This document shows positions 43,251-51,648 of a DNA stretch of 64,000 nucleotides, in pieces. The position numbers were made by a program, and so were the translations under genes. Each line of letters opens with the position of its first letter. Position 1 is the stretch's first letter. The notes under the pieces were generated by a model. It searched no databases. It was not told the DNA's origin and worked only from the letters and a program-made list of their open reading frames with translations. Source of the stretch: Deltaproteobacteria bacterium (GTDB lineage Bacteria; Myxococcota; Kuafuiibacteriia; Kuafuiibacteriales; Kuafuiibacteriaceae); NCBI GenBank assembly GCA_016703535.1, contig JADJBV010000001.1, positions 3,400,001 through 3,464,000 of the forward strand, in the 5' to 3' direction.

Positions 43251-45101
43251 ATGAGCAATGAACAGGCTGGGATCGAAGCGCCCACGCGCCATGAAAAACT
43301 CGTCGCTTGGGTGCGGGAGATGGCCGCGCTCTGCAAGCCGGAGCGGGTGAGGTGGTGCGACGGTTCCAAGGGCGAATACGACGAGATCTGTGAGCTGCTG
43401 GTGAAGGGTGGGACCTTTACTCGCCTCAACCCGGAGAAGCGGCCCAACTCTTATCTGGCCCGGACCCACCCCTCCGACGTGGCCCGGGTCGAGGAGCGGA
43501 CCTTCATCTGCGCGGCGACCAAAGAAGAGGTCGGCCCCACCAACAACTGGGCACCTTCGGGCGAAATGCGCGAGACCATGCAGCGGGTCTTCGATGGCTG
43601 CATGCGGGGACGCACGATGTACGTCATCCCGTTCAGCATGGGCCCGATCGGATCACCGATCGCCAAGATCGGCGTCGAGATCACCGACAGCCCCTACGTG
43701 GTGGTCAACATGGCGATCATGACCCGCACCGGAAGTAAGGTCATCGACGCCTTGGGCACCGACGGCTTCTTCGTGAAGTGCATGCACTCGGTCGGCGCGC
43801 CGCTTTCGCCGGGCCAGGCCGACGTGCCGTGGCCCTGTGAGCCCGACATCAGCAAGAAGTACATCGCCCACTTCACCGACTCCTACGAGATCTGGTCGTA
43901 CGGATCGGGCTACGGCGGCAACGCCTTGCTCGGCAAGAAGTGCCTGGCGTTGCGGATCGCCTCGGTCATGGCCAAGAAGGAAGGTTGGCTGGCCGAACAC
44001 ATGTTGATCACCGGGCTGGAGTCACCCGGCGGCGAAAAGACCTATATTGCTGCGGCGTTTCCGAGCGCCTGCGGCAAGACCAACCTGGCGATGATCATCC
44101 CGCCGAAGGGCTTCGAGGGGTGGAAGGTGACCACCGTCGGAGATGACATCGCGTGGATCAAGCAGGGACCCGACGGAGCCCTGCGCGCGATCAACCCCGA
44201 ATACGGCTTCTTCGGCGTGGCCCCCGGGACCAACATGGGCTCGAACCCCAACGCCATGTTGACGATTCAGAAGAACACCATCTTCAGCAACGTGGCCCTC
44301 ACCGACGACGGTGATGTGTGGTGGGAAGGGATGGGCCCGCCGCCGGCCCACGCCCTCGACTGGCAGGGCAAAGATTGGACCCCCGACGCCGGGCGCCCCG
44401 CGGCCCACGCCAACGCCCGGTTCACGACCCCCGCCAGCCAATGTCCTTCGATCGACCCGGACTGGGAAAATCCAGCGGGCGTGCCGATCAGCGCCTTCGT
44501 CTTCGGCGGCCGAATGAGCAAAGACATGCCGTTGGTCTACCAGGCCTTCAACTGGTCCCACGGGGTGTACCTCGGCGCCACCATGGGCTCCGAGGCGACG
44601 GCGGCGGCGATCGGTCAGACCGGGATGCGGCGCGACCCGATGGCCATGTTGCCCTTCTGCGGCTACAACATGGCCGACTACTTCACCCACTGGCTCAACG
44701 TCGGCCGAAGGGTCTCGAACCCGCCGCGGATCTTCCGGGTGAATTGGTTCCGCAAAGATGACCAAGGCAAGTTCATGTGGCCCGGCTTCGGCGAAAACAT
44801 GCGGGTGCTGAAGTGGGTCGTCGATCGGGTCCGGGGCCGAGGTTACGCGATCGAAAGCCCGGTCGGTTGGATGCCACGGCACGAAGACCTGGAGTGGAAG
44901 GGCCTCGAGTTCCCGGCTGAAAAGTTCTACGAGCTGATGGCCGTGGCCCGAGACGCCGGGACCGCCGAGGCCCACTCCCACGAGGAGCTCTTCGACCGGT
45001 TTTTTGATCGCCTCCCCAAAGAGTTCACCTTCGAGCGCGAGATGTTGAGATCCAGGCTCTGGCGTTCGCCGGCCCGCTGGGAACTGGCGCACGAATCGTA
45101 G
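43251..45101 (+). CDS. pckG: Phosphoenolpyruvate carboxykinase (GTP)
   Basis: The 616-residue product is the GTP-type enzyme: RVRWCDGS near the N-terminus, the metal and substrate site around SMGPIGSP, the P-loop FPSACGKTNLAM with the hyper-reactive Cys, WKVTTVGDDIAW and NWSHGVYLGATMGSE. It interconverts oxaloacetate and PEP with GTP and CO2, so it gates gluconeogenesis. The ATG at 43251 has AAGGGG upstream and a more typical length; GTG at 43227 and ATG at 43230 lack a ribosome binding site. The 228-base upstream gap is shared with the LysR gene. Confidence 0.95.
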   Translation: MSNEQAGIEAPTRHEKLVAWVREMAALCKPERVRWCDGSKGEYDEICELLVKGGTFTRLNPEKRPNSYLARTHPSDVARVEERTFICAATKEEVGPTNNWAPSGEMRETMQRVFDGCMRGRTMYVIPFSMGPIGSPIAKIGVEITDSPYVVVNMAIMTRTGSKVIDALGTDGFFVKCMHSVGAPLSPGQADVPWPCEPDISKKYIAHFTDSYEIWSYGSGYGGNALLGKKCLALRIASVMAKKEGWLAEHMLITGLESPGGEKTYIAAAFPSACGKTNLAMIIPPKGFEGWKVTTVGDDIAWIKQGPDGALRAINPEYGFFGVAPGTNMGSNPNAMLTIQKNTIFSNVALTDDGDVWWEGMGPPPAHALDWQGKDWTPDAGRPAAHANARFTTPASQCPSIDPDWENPAGVPISAFVFGGRMSKDMPLVYQAFNWSHGVYLGATMGSEATAAAIGQTGMRRDPMAMLPFCGYNMADYFTHWLNVGRRVSNPPRIFRVNWFRKDDQGKFMWPGFGENMRVLKWVVDRVRGRGYAIESPVGWMPRHEDLEWKGLEFPAEKFYELMAVARDAGTAEAHSHEELFDRFFDRLPKEFTFEREMLRSRLWRSPARWELAHES

Positions 45102-45113
45102 CCCAACCCTACC

Positions 45114-45569
45114 TCAGAAGTGGACTTCGACTTCGTGTTGGGCCCTCGGGTCCCCCAGGTCGACCTCGACCGGGGCGTGGGGCCGGGGCTTTTTGGCCGC
45201 GTAGATCGGCGCGGCCTTTTGGACCACCCGCTCGGGGTTGGCGTCGGGGCGGGACCAAAGGCCGATGGCCGCCACCGCCGCGACCGCGCCCGAAAGGGCG
45301 AAGGCGAACCACACCGGTGGACGTGACCTCGCACCCGGGGCGGGGCGGGCGTCGAGGCCGGTGAGGATGCGGCCGGCCAGGTGGCTGGTGTTGAGCTTGG
45401 GCGGAGGGTTGGACTTGGTGGCCCGCTCCAGGCGTTGCCAGACCTCTCGTTCCCGCCGGGCTTCGGGGAGGAGCCACAAGGAGCGGGTCAACTCTTCGGC
45501 TTCGACCTGGGTCAATTCACCGTCGCGCTCTTTTTGGAGCAGGAGCTGGATGCGTTCGGGTTGGGTCAT
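45114..45569 (-). CDS. Anti-sigma factor (membrane-anchored)
   Basis: The 151-residue product has a short cytoplasmic helical domain (about 1-50; GELTQVEAEELTRSLWLLPEARRE), a linker and one transmembrane helix (about 85-106; WFAFALSGAVAAVAAIGLW). A Pro-rich periplasmic tail rich in charged residues follows. It begins 13 bases after the stop of the ECF sigma gene, with GGAG before the ATG, the usual arrangement for a sigma/anti-sigma pair. The zinc-binding HxxxCxxC motif of the ZAS class is absent, so it belongs to another anti-sigma class or is a diverged member. Confidence 0.78.
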   Translation of the reverse strand: MTQPERIQLLLQKERDGELTQVEAEELTRSLWLLPEARREREVWQRLERATKSNPPPKLNTSHLAGRILTGLDARPAPGARSRPPVWFAFALSGAVAAVAAIGLWSRPDANPERVVQKAAPIYAAKKPRPHAPVEVDLGDPRAQHEVEVHF

Positions 45570-45582
45570 GGTCCTGCTCCTT

Positions 45583-46185
45583 TCAGCCTTTGAACCAGTC
45601 GCTCAGGTGATCGCGCATGGCGTCCCTGGCCCGCTGGAGATCTTTGCGGATGGCGACGTCGCTCTTTTCGTAGACGTCGGCCAACTCGGCCACCGAAAAA
45701 CCGTTGAAGTAGCGGAGCACCAAAAGCTCCCGAGGGTACGGGCGCAGCTGGGCCAGGGCCAACTTCACCTGGGCCACGTCTTCGGCCTCGACCAGCCGCT
45801 GATCCGGCCCGGCCTCGGGCCCGGCGTCCTGTTCGGGATCTTCGGCGACCAAGGTCTCTCGTTTGGTCTTGCGGCGCAGATCGATGGCCACCCTCAGCCC
45901 AATCCGCACCAGCCACGGGAAAAAGCTGGCCTCTTGCCGGAGTTGACCGCGCTGCTGGATGGCCCGCAGGAAGGCCTCCTGCACGATGTCTTCGCCCGCG
46001 TGGAGATCACCATGGGCGCCTTGGACGATGCCCAGGAGCCGCGGCCCGTAGCGATCCAGGAGCTCTCGACAGGCGGCCTCGTCCCGCCGGCCCGCCAACT
46101 CCAACAGCTCGACGTCGGGCCGAGCCTGGTACGCGGCGCGCCCAAAGGCCAAAGGGAGGGCCCAAGCGACACTTTTGGCGATCAT
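45583..46185 (-). CDS. ECF-type RNA polymerase sigma factor
   Basis: ATG at 46185 (TGATG overlap with the outer-membrane protein stop) gives 200 residues. Region 2 is at about 45-110 (LLDRYGPRLLGIVQ, HAGEDIVQEAFLRAIQ). Region 4 is at about 145-195 (LRPYPRELLVLRYFNGFSVAELADVYEKSDVAIRKDLQRARDAM). An N-terminal extension of about 25 residues has a hydrophobic patch (SVAWALPLAFGRA). It is the third gene of a four-gene minus-strand unit, upstream of its likely anti-sigma. A longer frame to 46335 is out-of-gene sequence. Confidence 0.9.
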   Translation of the reverse strand: MIAKSVAWALPLAFGRAAYQARPDVELLELAGRRDEAACRELLDRYGPRLLGIVQGAHGDLHAGEDIVQEAFLRAIQQRGQLRQEASFFPWLVRIGLRVAIDLRRKTKRETLVAEDPEQDAGPEAGPDQRLVEAEDVAQVKLALAQLRPYPRELLVLRYFNGFSVAELADVYEKSDVAIRKDLQRARDAMRDHLSDWFKG

Positions 46186-47198
46186 CAGAACCTCAACCCC
46201 ACGTGGAGCGAAGCCACGTAACGTTCGGCCACGAAGCGATCGTCGATCTTCGCGCCTTGGATCTCGAAGTCGTCGTCTCGGCCCCGATCGTTGCGCTCCT
46301 CGAGGGTGTAGCGGAAAAGCTCCACCGGGTACCAACCGATGTCGATGCCGGCGAAGAAGCGGGAGAAGTGGATGTTGGCGCCGGCGCCGAGGCGCGTATA
46401 ACCGGCGCCGCCCCGATCGGTCCGGTCTTCAAACTTGATGTCGTAGCCGTAGAGCGCCAAGCCGGCCGAGACGTAGGGATCGATCATGCTGTGAGGGAGC
46501 ATGTGGAGCACCAGGCTGCCGTCGAACAAAAACGCGAAGCCCTCTTCGACGTTGTTTCGGGTGACCGGGCGTTGGTTGGCCCACACGCCGCCCTTGAGGA
46601 TGTCGAAGTTGCCGTTGAGTTTGCCGATGCCGACCATATCGCCGGTGAAGGCGGTGCCCATTCCACTCAAACGAAGGCCCAGCTGATCGGTGGCCATCCC
46701 TTCGCCGGTCATGCCCGCGAAGCCGCCGGCCGAGTGACCACCCCCCAAACCTGAGATCATGAACTCACCCTCTTTGACGAAGGAGTCCGTGTCCCACCAG
46801 TCCCGTTGGGCCTCGACCTTGCCGGCCGGAGGCGAAGGCGCCGGAGGAGGAGGCAGCGGCGCAACGGCGACGGCGGGTTGGGGCGCGACCTCGGCCGCCG
46901 CCGGCGCAACTTCGGCCTTGTTCTGCTGTTCGCCACCGACCACCACCACCTTCACCACCTGGGTGTTGGTGTTGACGTTGGCCCCGTCGCTTTTGCTGCC
47001 GGCCCGCACCTGCTCTTCGGCCTCCAGCTCGTCCATGGCCCGTTCGGCGTTGCTGCGCGCCGCCTTTTTGGGGGCCGGCGCTTCGAAGAAGTCGTCATCA
47101 CCGTCGACCACCACCTCGACCTCCACCGGCGGCGAGGCGGCCCACGCCCCCCCCGGGCCGAACAAGGACAAGCAGGTCAAGAGCGCTCTGGTCTTCAT
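46185..47198 (-). CDS. Outer-membrane beta-barrel-type protein
   Basis: ATG at 47198 overlaps the previous stop (ATGA) and gives 337 residues with a signal peptide ending AWAAS. A low-complexity N-terminal region (about 25-130) is acidic then Pro/Ala-rich, with a Val-rich patch VVKVVVVGGEQQ. The C-terminal 200 residues are beta strands with Gly turns (FMISGLGGGHSAGGFAGMTGEG) and finish on LHVGLRF, a barrel-type end with terminal Phe. It could be an 8- to 10-strand barrel. It precedes the ECF sigma gene, so it may be the monitored cargo or the sensor's surface part; that is inference. Confidence 0.78.
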   Translation of the reverse strand: MKTRALLTCLSLFGPGGAWAASPPVEVEVVVDGDDDFFEAPAPKKAARSNAERAMDELEAEEQVRAGSKSDGANVNTNTQVVKVVVVGGEQQNKAEVAPAAAEVAPQPAVAVAPLPPPPAPSPPAGKVEAQRDWWDTDSFVKEGEFMISGLGGGHSAGGFAGMTGEGMATDQLGLRLSGMGTAFTGDMVGIGKLNGNFDILKGGVWANQRPVTRNNVEEGFAFLFDGSLVLHMLPHSMIDPYVSAGLALYGYDIKFEDRTDRGGAGYTRLGAGANIHFSRFFAGIDIGWYPVELFRYTLEERNDRGRDDDFEIQGAKIDDRFVAERYVASLHVGLRF

Positions 47199-48118
47199 GG
47201 TTGAGCTCCGAGAGAGATAGAAAGAGCGCCGAGGACCTGGTCCTGGAACTGGCGCTCCTGAAAGAGAGTGGCGGCCGGGGTGGCGAGTTTGGTCTCGACG
47301 GCGAAGACGTAGGGCCCGCTTTGCCACAACATCACGTAGCGCCCCCGGCTCTTGAAAAACCAGTGGGCCCCGTCGCCCAACGCCGTCTTGACGGACAGCG
47401 AAACCTTGGCCTGGGTGAAGGCCTTGACCAGCTCTTGGTAGAGGGCCTGGGCGTCGGGGGTGGCGGCCTTGATGCCGGTGAACAACACCGAACCTCGGGC
47501 CCCCTTGTAACCGCGCTGGAAGGCGCCTTCGGTGCGGCCGCTGACGAAGTTCAGCCGCGCCACTCCACCCAAGGTCAACTCTTTGGGATCTTCGACGAAG
47601 CGGGCGGCTTTGAGGCCCAGGCCCGGATCCCAACCCCGCAACGAAGAGATCTTGCGATCGGACCCGGGCGCAAAACGTTGGAATGGCAAGACGCTCTTCA
47701 TCAGGGCCACCGACACGGTCGAGGGTTCGGTCGGCGCCAGGTTGACCATCGCCCCGTTCAGGTTGATGGCGCCGCCCGGCTTCAAGCCCTCCCCGCTCGG
47801 GCCGGCCAGCTTGGCGCCGACCAAATCGATGGACTCGGGCAAGACCGCCCCGGCCTCCAGCCGGAGGGTGCCTCGGATCATGGTGAGGGAGGTGGGCACG
47901 ACCGCGGTGGATCGTACAAACAGCTCGGCATCGATGGCGTAGACGTGACCGCGCGCAACCCCGGCCAACTCCACCTTTCCGCCCACGATCAGGAGATCAC
48001 CGACCACCTCCTCGACCCCCACCTGGGCGGTTTCGGCGACCAGGCGACGGAACGGCGCGGCTTCGGCGCCGGAGCTGGTGGCGGTCAAGGCCGCGGCGAT
48101 GAAGGCGAGTCCGAGCAC
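47195..48118 (-). CDS. Secreted protein with bactofilin-like N-terminal strands
   Basis: The 307-residue product begins with a signal-like stretch (LGLAFIAAALTATSSGAEAA). Residues about 30-130 hold regularly spaced strands (EEVVGDLLIVGGKVELAGVARGHVYAID, TLRLEAGAVLPESIDLVGAKL), which suggest a right-handed beta-helix as in polymer-forming bactofilin-like proteins. Residues about 150-307 form a different alpha/beta domain. The start is GTG at 48118 with a weak ribosome binding site. It is the first gene of the unit with the outer-membrane protein and ECF sigma. No family was recognised with certainty. Confidence 0.65.
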   Translation of the reverse strand: MLGLAFIAAALTATSSGAEAAPFRRLVAETAQVGVEEVVGDLLIVGGKVELAGVARGHVYAIDAELFVRSTAVVPTSLTMIRGTLRLEAGAVLPESIDLVGAKLAGPSGEGLKPGGAINLNGAMVNLAPTEPSTVSVALMKSVLPFQRFAPGSDRKISSLRGWDPGLGLKAARFVEDPKELTLGGVARLNFVSGRTEGAFQRGYKGARGSVLFTGIKAATPDAQALYQELVKAFTQAKVSLSVKTALGDGAHWFFKSRGRYVMLWQSGPYVFAVETKLATPAATLFQERQFQDQVLGALSISLGAQP

Positions 48119-48177
48119 TCGCTGACAAGACGCAGTTCGGGGTCCGGACGTGACCCGTGATCTGCATCACATCACCA

Positions 48178-49197
48178 TCAGTCGGGGATGAGGACGATCT
48201 TCCCGAGGTTGGCCCGGTCGTGGATCAGCTGGTGGGCCTCGGCGGCCCGGCTGAACGGGACGGCGGCGTGGACCCGGGGGCGGATCACGCCCTCCTCCCA
48301 GAGCTGCAACAAGGACTGAAGCCAGCCGCCCAATTTCTCGGGTTGGTCCCAAAGTCGAGCCATGTTCACGCCCATGATCCCCTTGTTGGCGTTGATCAAG
48401 GAGACCGGGTTGAAGAGCAACCACGGGATCTGGGAGACGGCCTTGATGGTGGTGAAGATGTTGCTCTTGGTGCCGCCGCCGTTGTTCGCGGAGAAGCCGA
48501 AGCAGATCAACTTGCCCGCCGGCGCCAACAACCGAAAACCTTTGGCCCAGGAGTCGCCGCCCACCGGATCCAGGATCAGATCGAAGAGCGGGCCCTTCTT
48601 GAGCACCTCTTCGTAGTCTTGGGTGGTGTAGTCGACCAGCTGGTCGTAGCCCAAGGCCAACAGCTCGGCGTGTTTTTTCGCCGAGGCCGTGCCGACCGCG
48701 ATGCCACCGCGGCGTTTGATCAGATCGAGGGCCATCAACCCGACCCCACCACCGGCCGAGTGGACCAGGACCCGATCGCCTTGGCGCACCCGACCCATCT
48801 CTTCGATCATCATCCAAGCGGTGAGCCCCACGACTGGGATCGCCGCGCCAATCTCGGCGCTCATCTGGGCGGGCCGCACGATGGCCTGCTCACTCTTGAC
48901 CAAGACGTGGCTGGAGTACCCGCCGAACTTGGTCGGGGCGATCACCGCCTCCCCCACTCGGCTGCGCACTACGCCCGGGCCCACCTGATCGATCACGCCC
49001 GCGGTCTCGTAGCCGACCACCGAAGGCAACGGCGGCGCGTCCTGGTAGAGGCCCATCCGCGCCATGATGTCGGCGAAGTTGACGCCGGCGGCCTCGACCT
49101 TCACCCGCACCTCCCCCGGGCCGGGCTCGGGATCGGGGCGCTCGCGCACCTCGAGGACTTCGGGGCCACCGGTGCGGGGGATGTAGACTTGTTTCAT
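48178..49197 (-). CDS. Zinc-independent NADPH:quinone oxidoreductase-type MDR protein
   Basis: The 339-residue product is an MDR superfamily enzyme: PGPGEVRVKVEAAGVNFADIMARMG near the N-terminus, GYETAG, and the nucleotide-binding motif VLVHSAGGGVGLMALDLIK. The structural and catalytic zinc Cys sets of alcohol dehydrogenases are missing, which places it among quinone oxidoreductase or VAT1-like members. The C-terminal region LINANKGIMGVNMARLW is VAT1-like. ATG at 49197 overlaps the stop of nth (ATGA), so it is co-expressed with the repair gene. Substrate unknown. Confidence 0.88.
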   Translation of the reverse strand: MKQVYIPRTGGPEVLEVRERPDPEPGPGEVRVKVEAAGVNFADIMARMGLYQDAPPLPSVVGYETAGVIDQVGPGVVRSRVGEAVIAPTKFGGYSSHVLVKSEQAIVRPAQMSAEIGAAIPVVGLTAWMMIEEMGRVRQGDRVLVHSAGGGVGLMALDLIKRRGGIAVGTASAKKHAELLALGYDQLVDYTTQDYEEVLKKGPLFDLILDPVGGDSWAKGFRLLAPAGKLICFGFSANNGGGTKSNIFTTIKAVSQIPWLLFNPVSLINANKGIMGVNMARLWDQPEKLGGWLQSLLQLWEEGVIRPRVHAAVPFSRAAEAHQLIHDRANLGKIVLIPD

Positions 49198-49907
49198 CGA
49201 GCAACTTTCTTGGCGGCGGGCGTCTTGCCCGACCTGGCCTTGGTCTTCTTGGCGCTTTTGGTGGCGGCCTCGTCGGCGATCCGTTTTTTGGAGGCGGCGA
49301 AGCTGCAGATCGGGCACGCGGCGAGATCGTGATGGAGCGCCGGACAATGTTCCCGGCCGAAGTAGATGATCTGGAGGTGGAGTTTGTTCCAGGTCTCCCG
49401 GGGGAAGATCCGCTTCAGATCTTCTTCGACGGCGTCGGCGGTTTTCCCATCCGAGAGGCCCCAACGCCCGGCCAAACGGAGGATGTGAGTGTCGACCGGG
49501 AACGACGGCACGCCAAAAGCTTGAGCCATGACCACGTTGGCGGTCTTCCGGCCGACGCCGGGCAACTCGATCAAGGCCTCGAAGTCGGCGGGCACCTGGC
49601 CGCCGTGGCGTTCGACCAAAAGTTTGCCCAGGCCCGAGAGGGACTTTGATTTTTGGGGCGCCAGGCCGACCTCCCGGATGAAGCCGTGGATCTGCTCGAC
49701 CGACAACTTGGCCAAGGCGGCGGCGTCGGGCGCGGCCTTGAACAAGGCGGGCGTCACCTGGTTCACTTTTTTGTCGGTGGTCTGGGCCGACAACACCACC
49801 GACACCAACAGGGTGAAGGGATCGTGGTGATCGAGGGGGATCGGCGGCGCCGGGAACAGGTCGTTGAGGATCGCCTGGATGCGGTCCGCTTTTTCGCGCT
49901 GGTTCAT
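49194..49907 (-). CDS. nth: Endonuclease III with atypical Cys cluster
   Basis: The 237-residue product has the HhH-GPD fold, with ELPGVGRKTANVV (Lys121) and VDTHILRLAGRWG (Asp139) as the catalytic pair. The enzyme removes oxidised pyrimidines and cuts the AP site. The C-terminal cluster region holds only three Cys (188, 198, 201) in C-x9-C-x2-C spacing, and no fourth Cys follows; the classical spacing is C-x6-C-x2-C-x5-C. A Lys/Ala-rich tail ends the protein. It is first in the nth-quinone oxidoreductase pair. Confidence 0.93.
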   Translation of the reverse strand: MNQREKADRIQAILNDLFPAPPIPLDHHDPFTLLVSVVLSAQTTDKKVNQVTPALFKAAPDAAALAKLSVEQIHGFIREVGLAPQKSKSLSGLGKLLVERHGGQVPADFEALIELPGVGRKTANVVMAQAFGVPSFPVDTHILRLAGRWGLSDGKTADAVEEDLKRIFPRETWNKLHLQIIYFGREHCPALHHDLAACPICSFAASKKRIADEAATKSAKKTKARSGKTPAAKKVAR

Positions 49908-49914
49908 GGGAAGT

Positions 49915-50313
49915 TCAGGTCTCGACCATGATGCAGGGGCCGGCGATCACCTGCTCGGCTTTGGTCTGGGCCGCCGCCACCACCTCGGCGTTGAAGGCTC
50001 CGGGCTGAAACCAGAGCACCAAAAAACGCCCCGGAGGCAAGGACTCCACGATCCGAAGCGCAACCGCCGGCGGCACGACGAAGTTGAGGATCGAGACCGG
50101 GCCCTCGAGCTCGAGGGGGCTGGTGACCGCGGGTCGGCCTTCGACGGTCGTTCCGGTCGGGTTGATCGGAAGCACCGGGTAGCCCTTTTGCACCAGGTCG
50201 CGCAGGATGATGTTGCCGTACTTATGAGGAGCGTTGCTGGCGCCGACCAAACCGATGGGCACCTCGCTGGGGGGGCGCTGAAGCAGCGCCTGGACCGGGG
50301 TGGGAAGACTCAT
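49915..50313 (-). CDS. CoA-binding domain protein (YccU type)
   Basis: The 132-residue product is a stand-alone CoA_binding_2 domain: VPIGLVGASNAPHKYGNIILRDLVQKGYPVLPINP near the N-terminus and LVLWFQPGAFNAEVVAAA later. It has a Rossmann-like fold. Single-domain members are common and poorly understood. ATG at 50313; it is divergent from ChaN and runs into nth (8-base gap). Confidence 0.9.
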   Translation of the reverse strand: MSLPTPVQALLQRPPSEVPIGLVGASNAPHKYGNIILRDLVQKGYPVLPINPTGTTVEGRPAVTSPLELEGPVSILNFVVPPAVALRIVESLPPGRFLVLWFQPGAFNAEVVAAAQTKAEQVIAGPCIMVET

Positions 50314-50382
50314 TCGCTGGCCTCCGACACGGGGCGCCATCCTGCCACGAGCCCCGTCGCCCGGGGGGAAAAAGGCGCGTTT

Positions 50383-51330
50383 TTGGCGGTGCTCCTTTTG
50401 AGCCTGCTCTGGGGTTGCGCGACCACGACCGGGACCCGCACTCCCCAAGGGGCGGCGCCACCACCTCCCGAACCGTTGCCCGAACCGGGGGAGTTGGCCC
50501 GGAACTGGTTATTGCCCAGCCGAATCATCGAGGTGAGCTCGACCCAAAAGCTGGAGGCCGAGGCGCTGTTCGATCGTCTGCTCCCGGCCCGGGTGATCTA
50601 CGTCGCTGAAAATCACGACAACCCCCACGATCACGCGGTGCAGCTCCAGGTGATCGACGGGCTGTACCGCCGTGATCCCTCGCTGGCGATCGGGATGGAG
50701 ATGTTCAAGCGGCCCTTCCAGAAGTGGGTCAACGACTTCGTCAGCGGGAAGATCGACGAGGCGGCGATGTTGGAGAAGACCCAGTGGGCCGAACGCTGGG
50801 GCTTCGATTACGCGCTCTACAAGCCGATCCTGGAGTACGCCCGGGCCCACCAGATCCCGGTGTTGGCCCTCAACGAACGGGACGAGGTCACCCGGCAAGT
50901 TTCGCGGCAAGGTTTGGCCTCGCTGGATCCGGTCGATCGGGACGGCATCCCCGATCTGGATCTGACCCAGGCGACCCACCGAAGCCGGGTGAAAGAGGCC
51001 TTCGACGCCCACGGGGCCCACGGCCACGGCAAGCTGGACTTCGAGAACTTCTACGCGGCCCAGGTGATCTGGGACGAGACCATGGCCTACGAGGTCGCCA
51101 GCGAGCTGCAGAAACCCAACGGCCCGCACCGGATCGTGGTGATCGCCGGCGGAGGTCATCTGCGCCACCCGGACGCGGTCCCGGGCCGGGCCGAGAAGCG
51201 GGGGGCAACGCCGTATCAGATCGTGGTGCCCGAGGTGTTGGACGAAGCGACGCCGCTGCCGAAGTTGTTGGAGGACGGGGGCCACTTCTTGTGGCTGATG
51301 GCCAAAGATCCGGCGCTGCTCCCGCCGTAA
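50383..51330 (+). CDS. ChaN family lipoprotein
   Basis: The body matches ChaN, an iron/haem-associated lipoprotein family: VIYVAENHDNPHDHAVQLQVIDGL, EKTQWAERWGFDYALYKPIL, VLALNERDEVTRQVSRQGLASL and the GGGHLR near the end. A lipoprotein-like LLSLLWGC precedes it. Starts are poor: no ATG or GTG lies upstream of the hydrophobic core in this frame, so TTG at 50383 (AAAAAGG at good distance) is used, leaving a signal of 12 residues with no Lys/Arg in its first part. A longer signal (RGEKGAFLAV) would be more normal, but it lacks a common start codon. Total 315 residues. Confidence 0.82.
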   Translation: MAVLLLSLLWGCATTTGTRTPQGAAPPPPEPLPEPGELARNWLLPSRIIEVSSTQKLEAEALFDRLLPARVIYVAENHDNPHDHAVQLQVIDGLYRRDPSLAIGMEMFKRPFQKWVNDFVSGKIDEAAMLEKTQWAERWGFDYALYKPILEYARAHQIPVLALNERDEVTRQVSRQGLASLDPVDRDGIPDLDLTQATHRSRVKEAFDAHGAHGHGKLDFENFYAAQVIWDETMAYEVASELQKPNGPHRIVVIAGGGHLRHPDAVPGRAEKRGATPYQIVVPEVLDEATPLPKLLEDGGHFLWLMAKDPALLPP

Positions 51331-51648
51331 ACTTGCCGACCATCGAGGCAGTTGAGATCCTCGTTCGGGTGTAGCGCCGCGCCCCGCTCAAGTCTCGCCA
51401 GCCAACCGAGACCATGGACGCGCTTCGGAGGTCCAACCGCCAAAGGCCCAACTCAAGCAAGAGTTACCGAGGCCCGACTACCAAAGAAGTCACACGCCGG
51501 TCGCCGATCTCTGCAGCCTTCCCCTTCGCGTGGCCTTGCGGAATGCGACCTCTTCCTCCAACATCCCAACCCGTGTTGAACCCGATCGCCCCCCCCCGCA
51601 AGGAAAACCCTCCTAGGCCTCGGTGAACCCTCTTGCCTCCTCTTTCTT
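51331..51648. other. Intergenic gap before the subtilisin-like lipoprotein gene
   Basis: This 318-base stretch holds no gene that I can support. It contains ATG 51543 and GTG 51573, both one frame away from the downstream lipoprotein, and a run of nine C at 51589-51597. No promoter or terminator was clear. Confidence 0.6.
51589..51597 (+). repeat. C9 homopolymer upstream of the protease gene
   Basis: Nine consecutive C. With ten C, ATG 51543 or GTG 51573 would run in frame into the lipoprotein signal peptide and give it a Lys/Arg-bearing N-region. With nine they do not. It is either a slippage-prone switch or a sequencing length error. Confidence 0.7.

Noticed and set aside
49864..50382. Extension of the ChaN frame to an upstream ATG at 49864
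   Set aside because: It would run antisense through the CoA-binding gene and place the lipoprotein signal in mid-protein.
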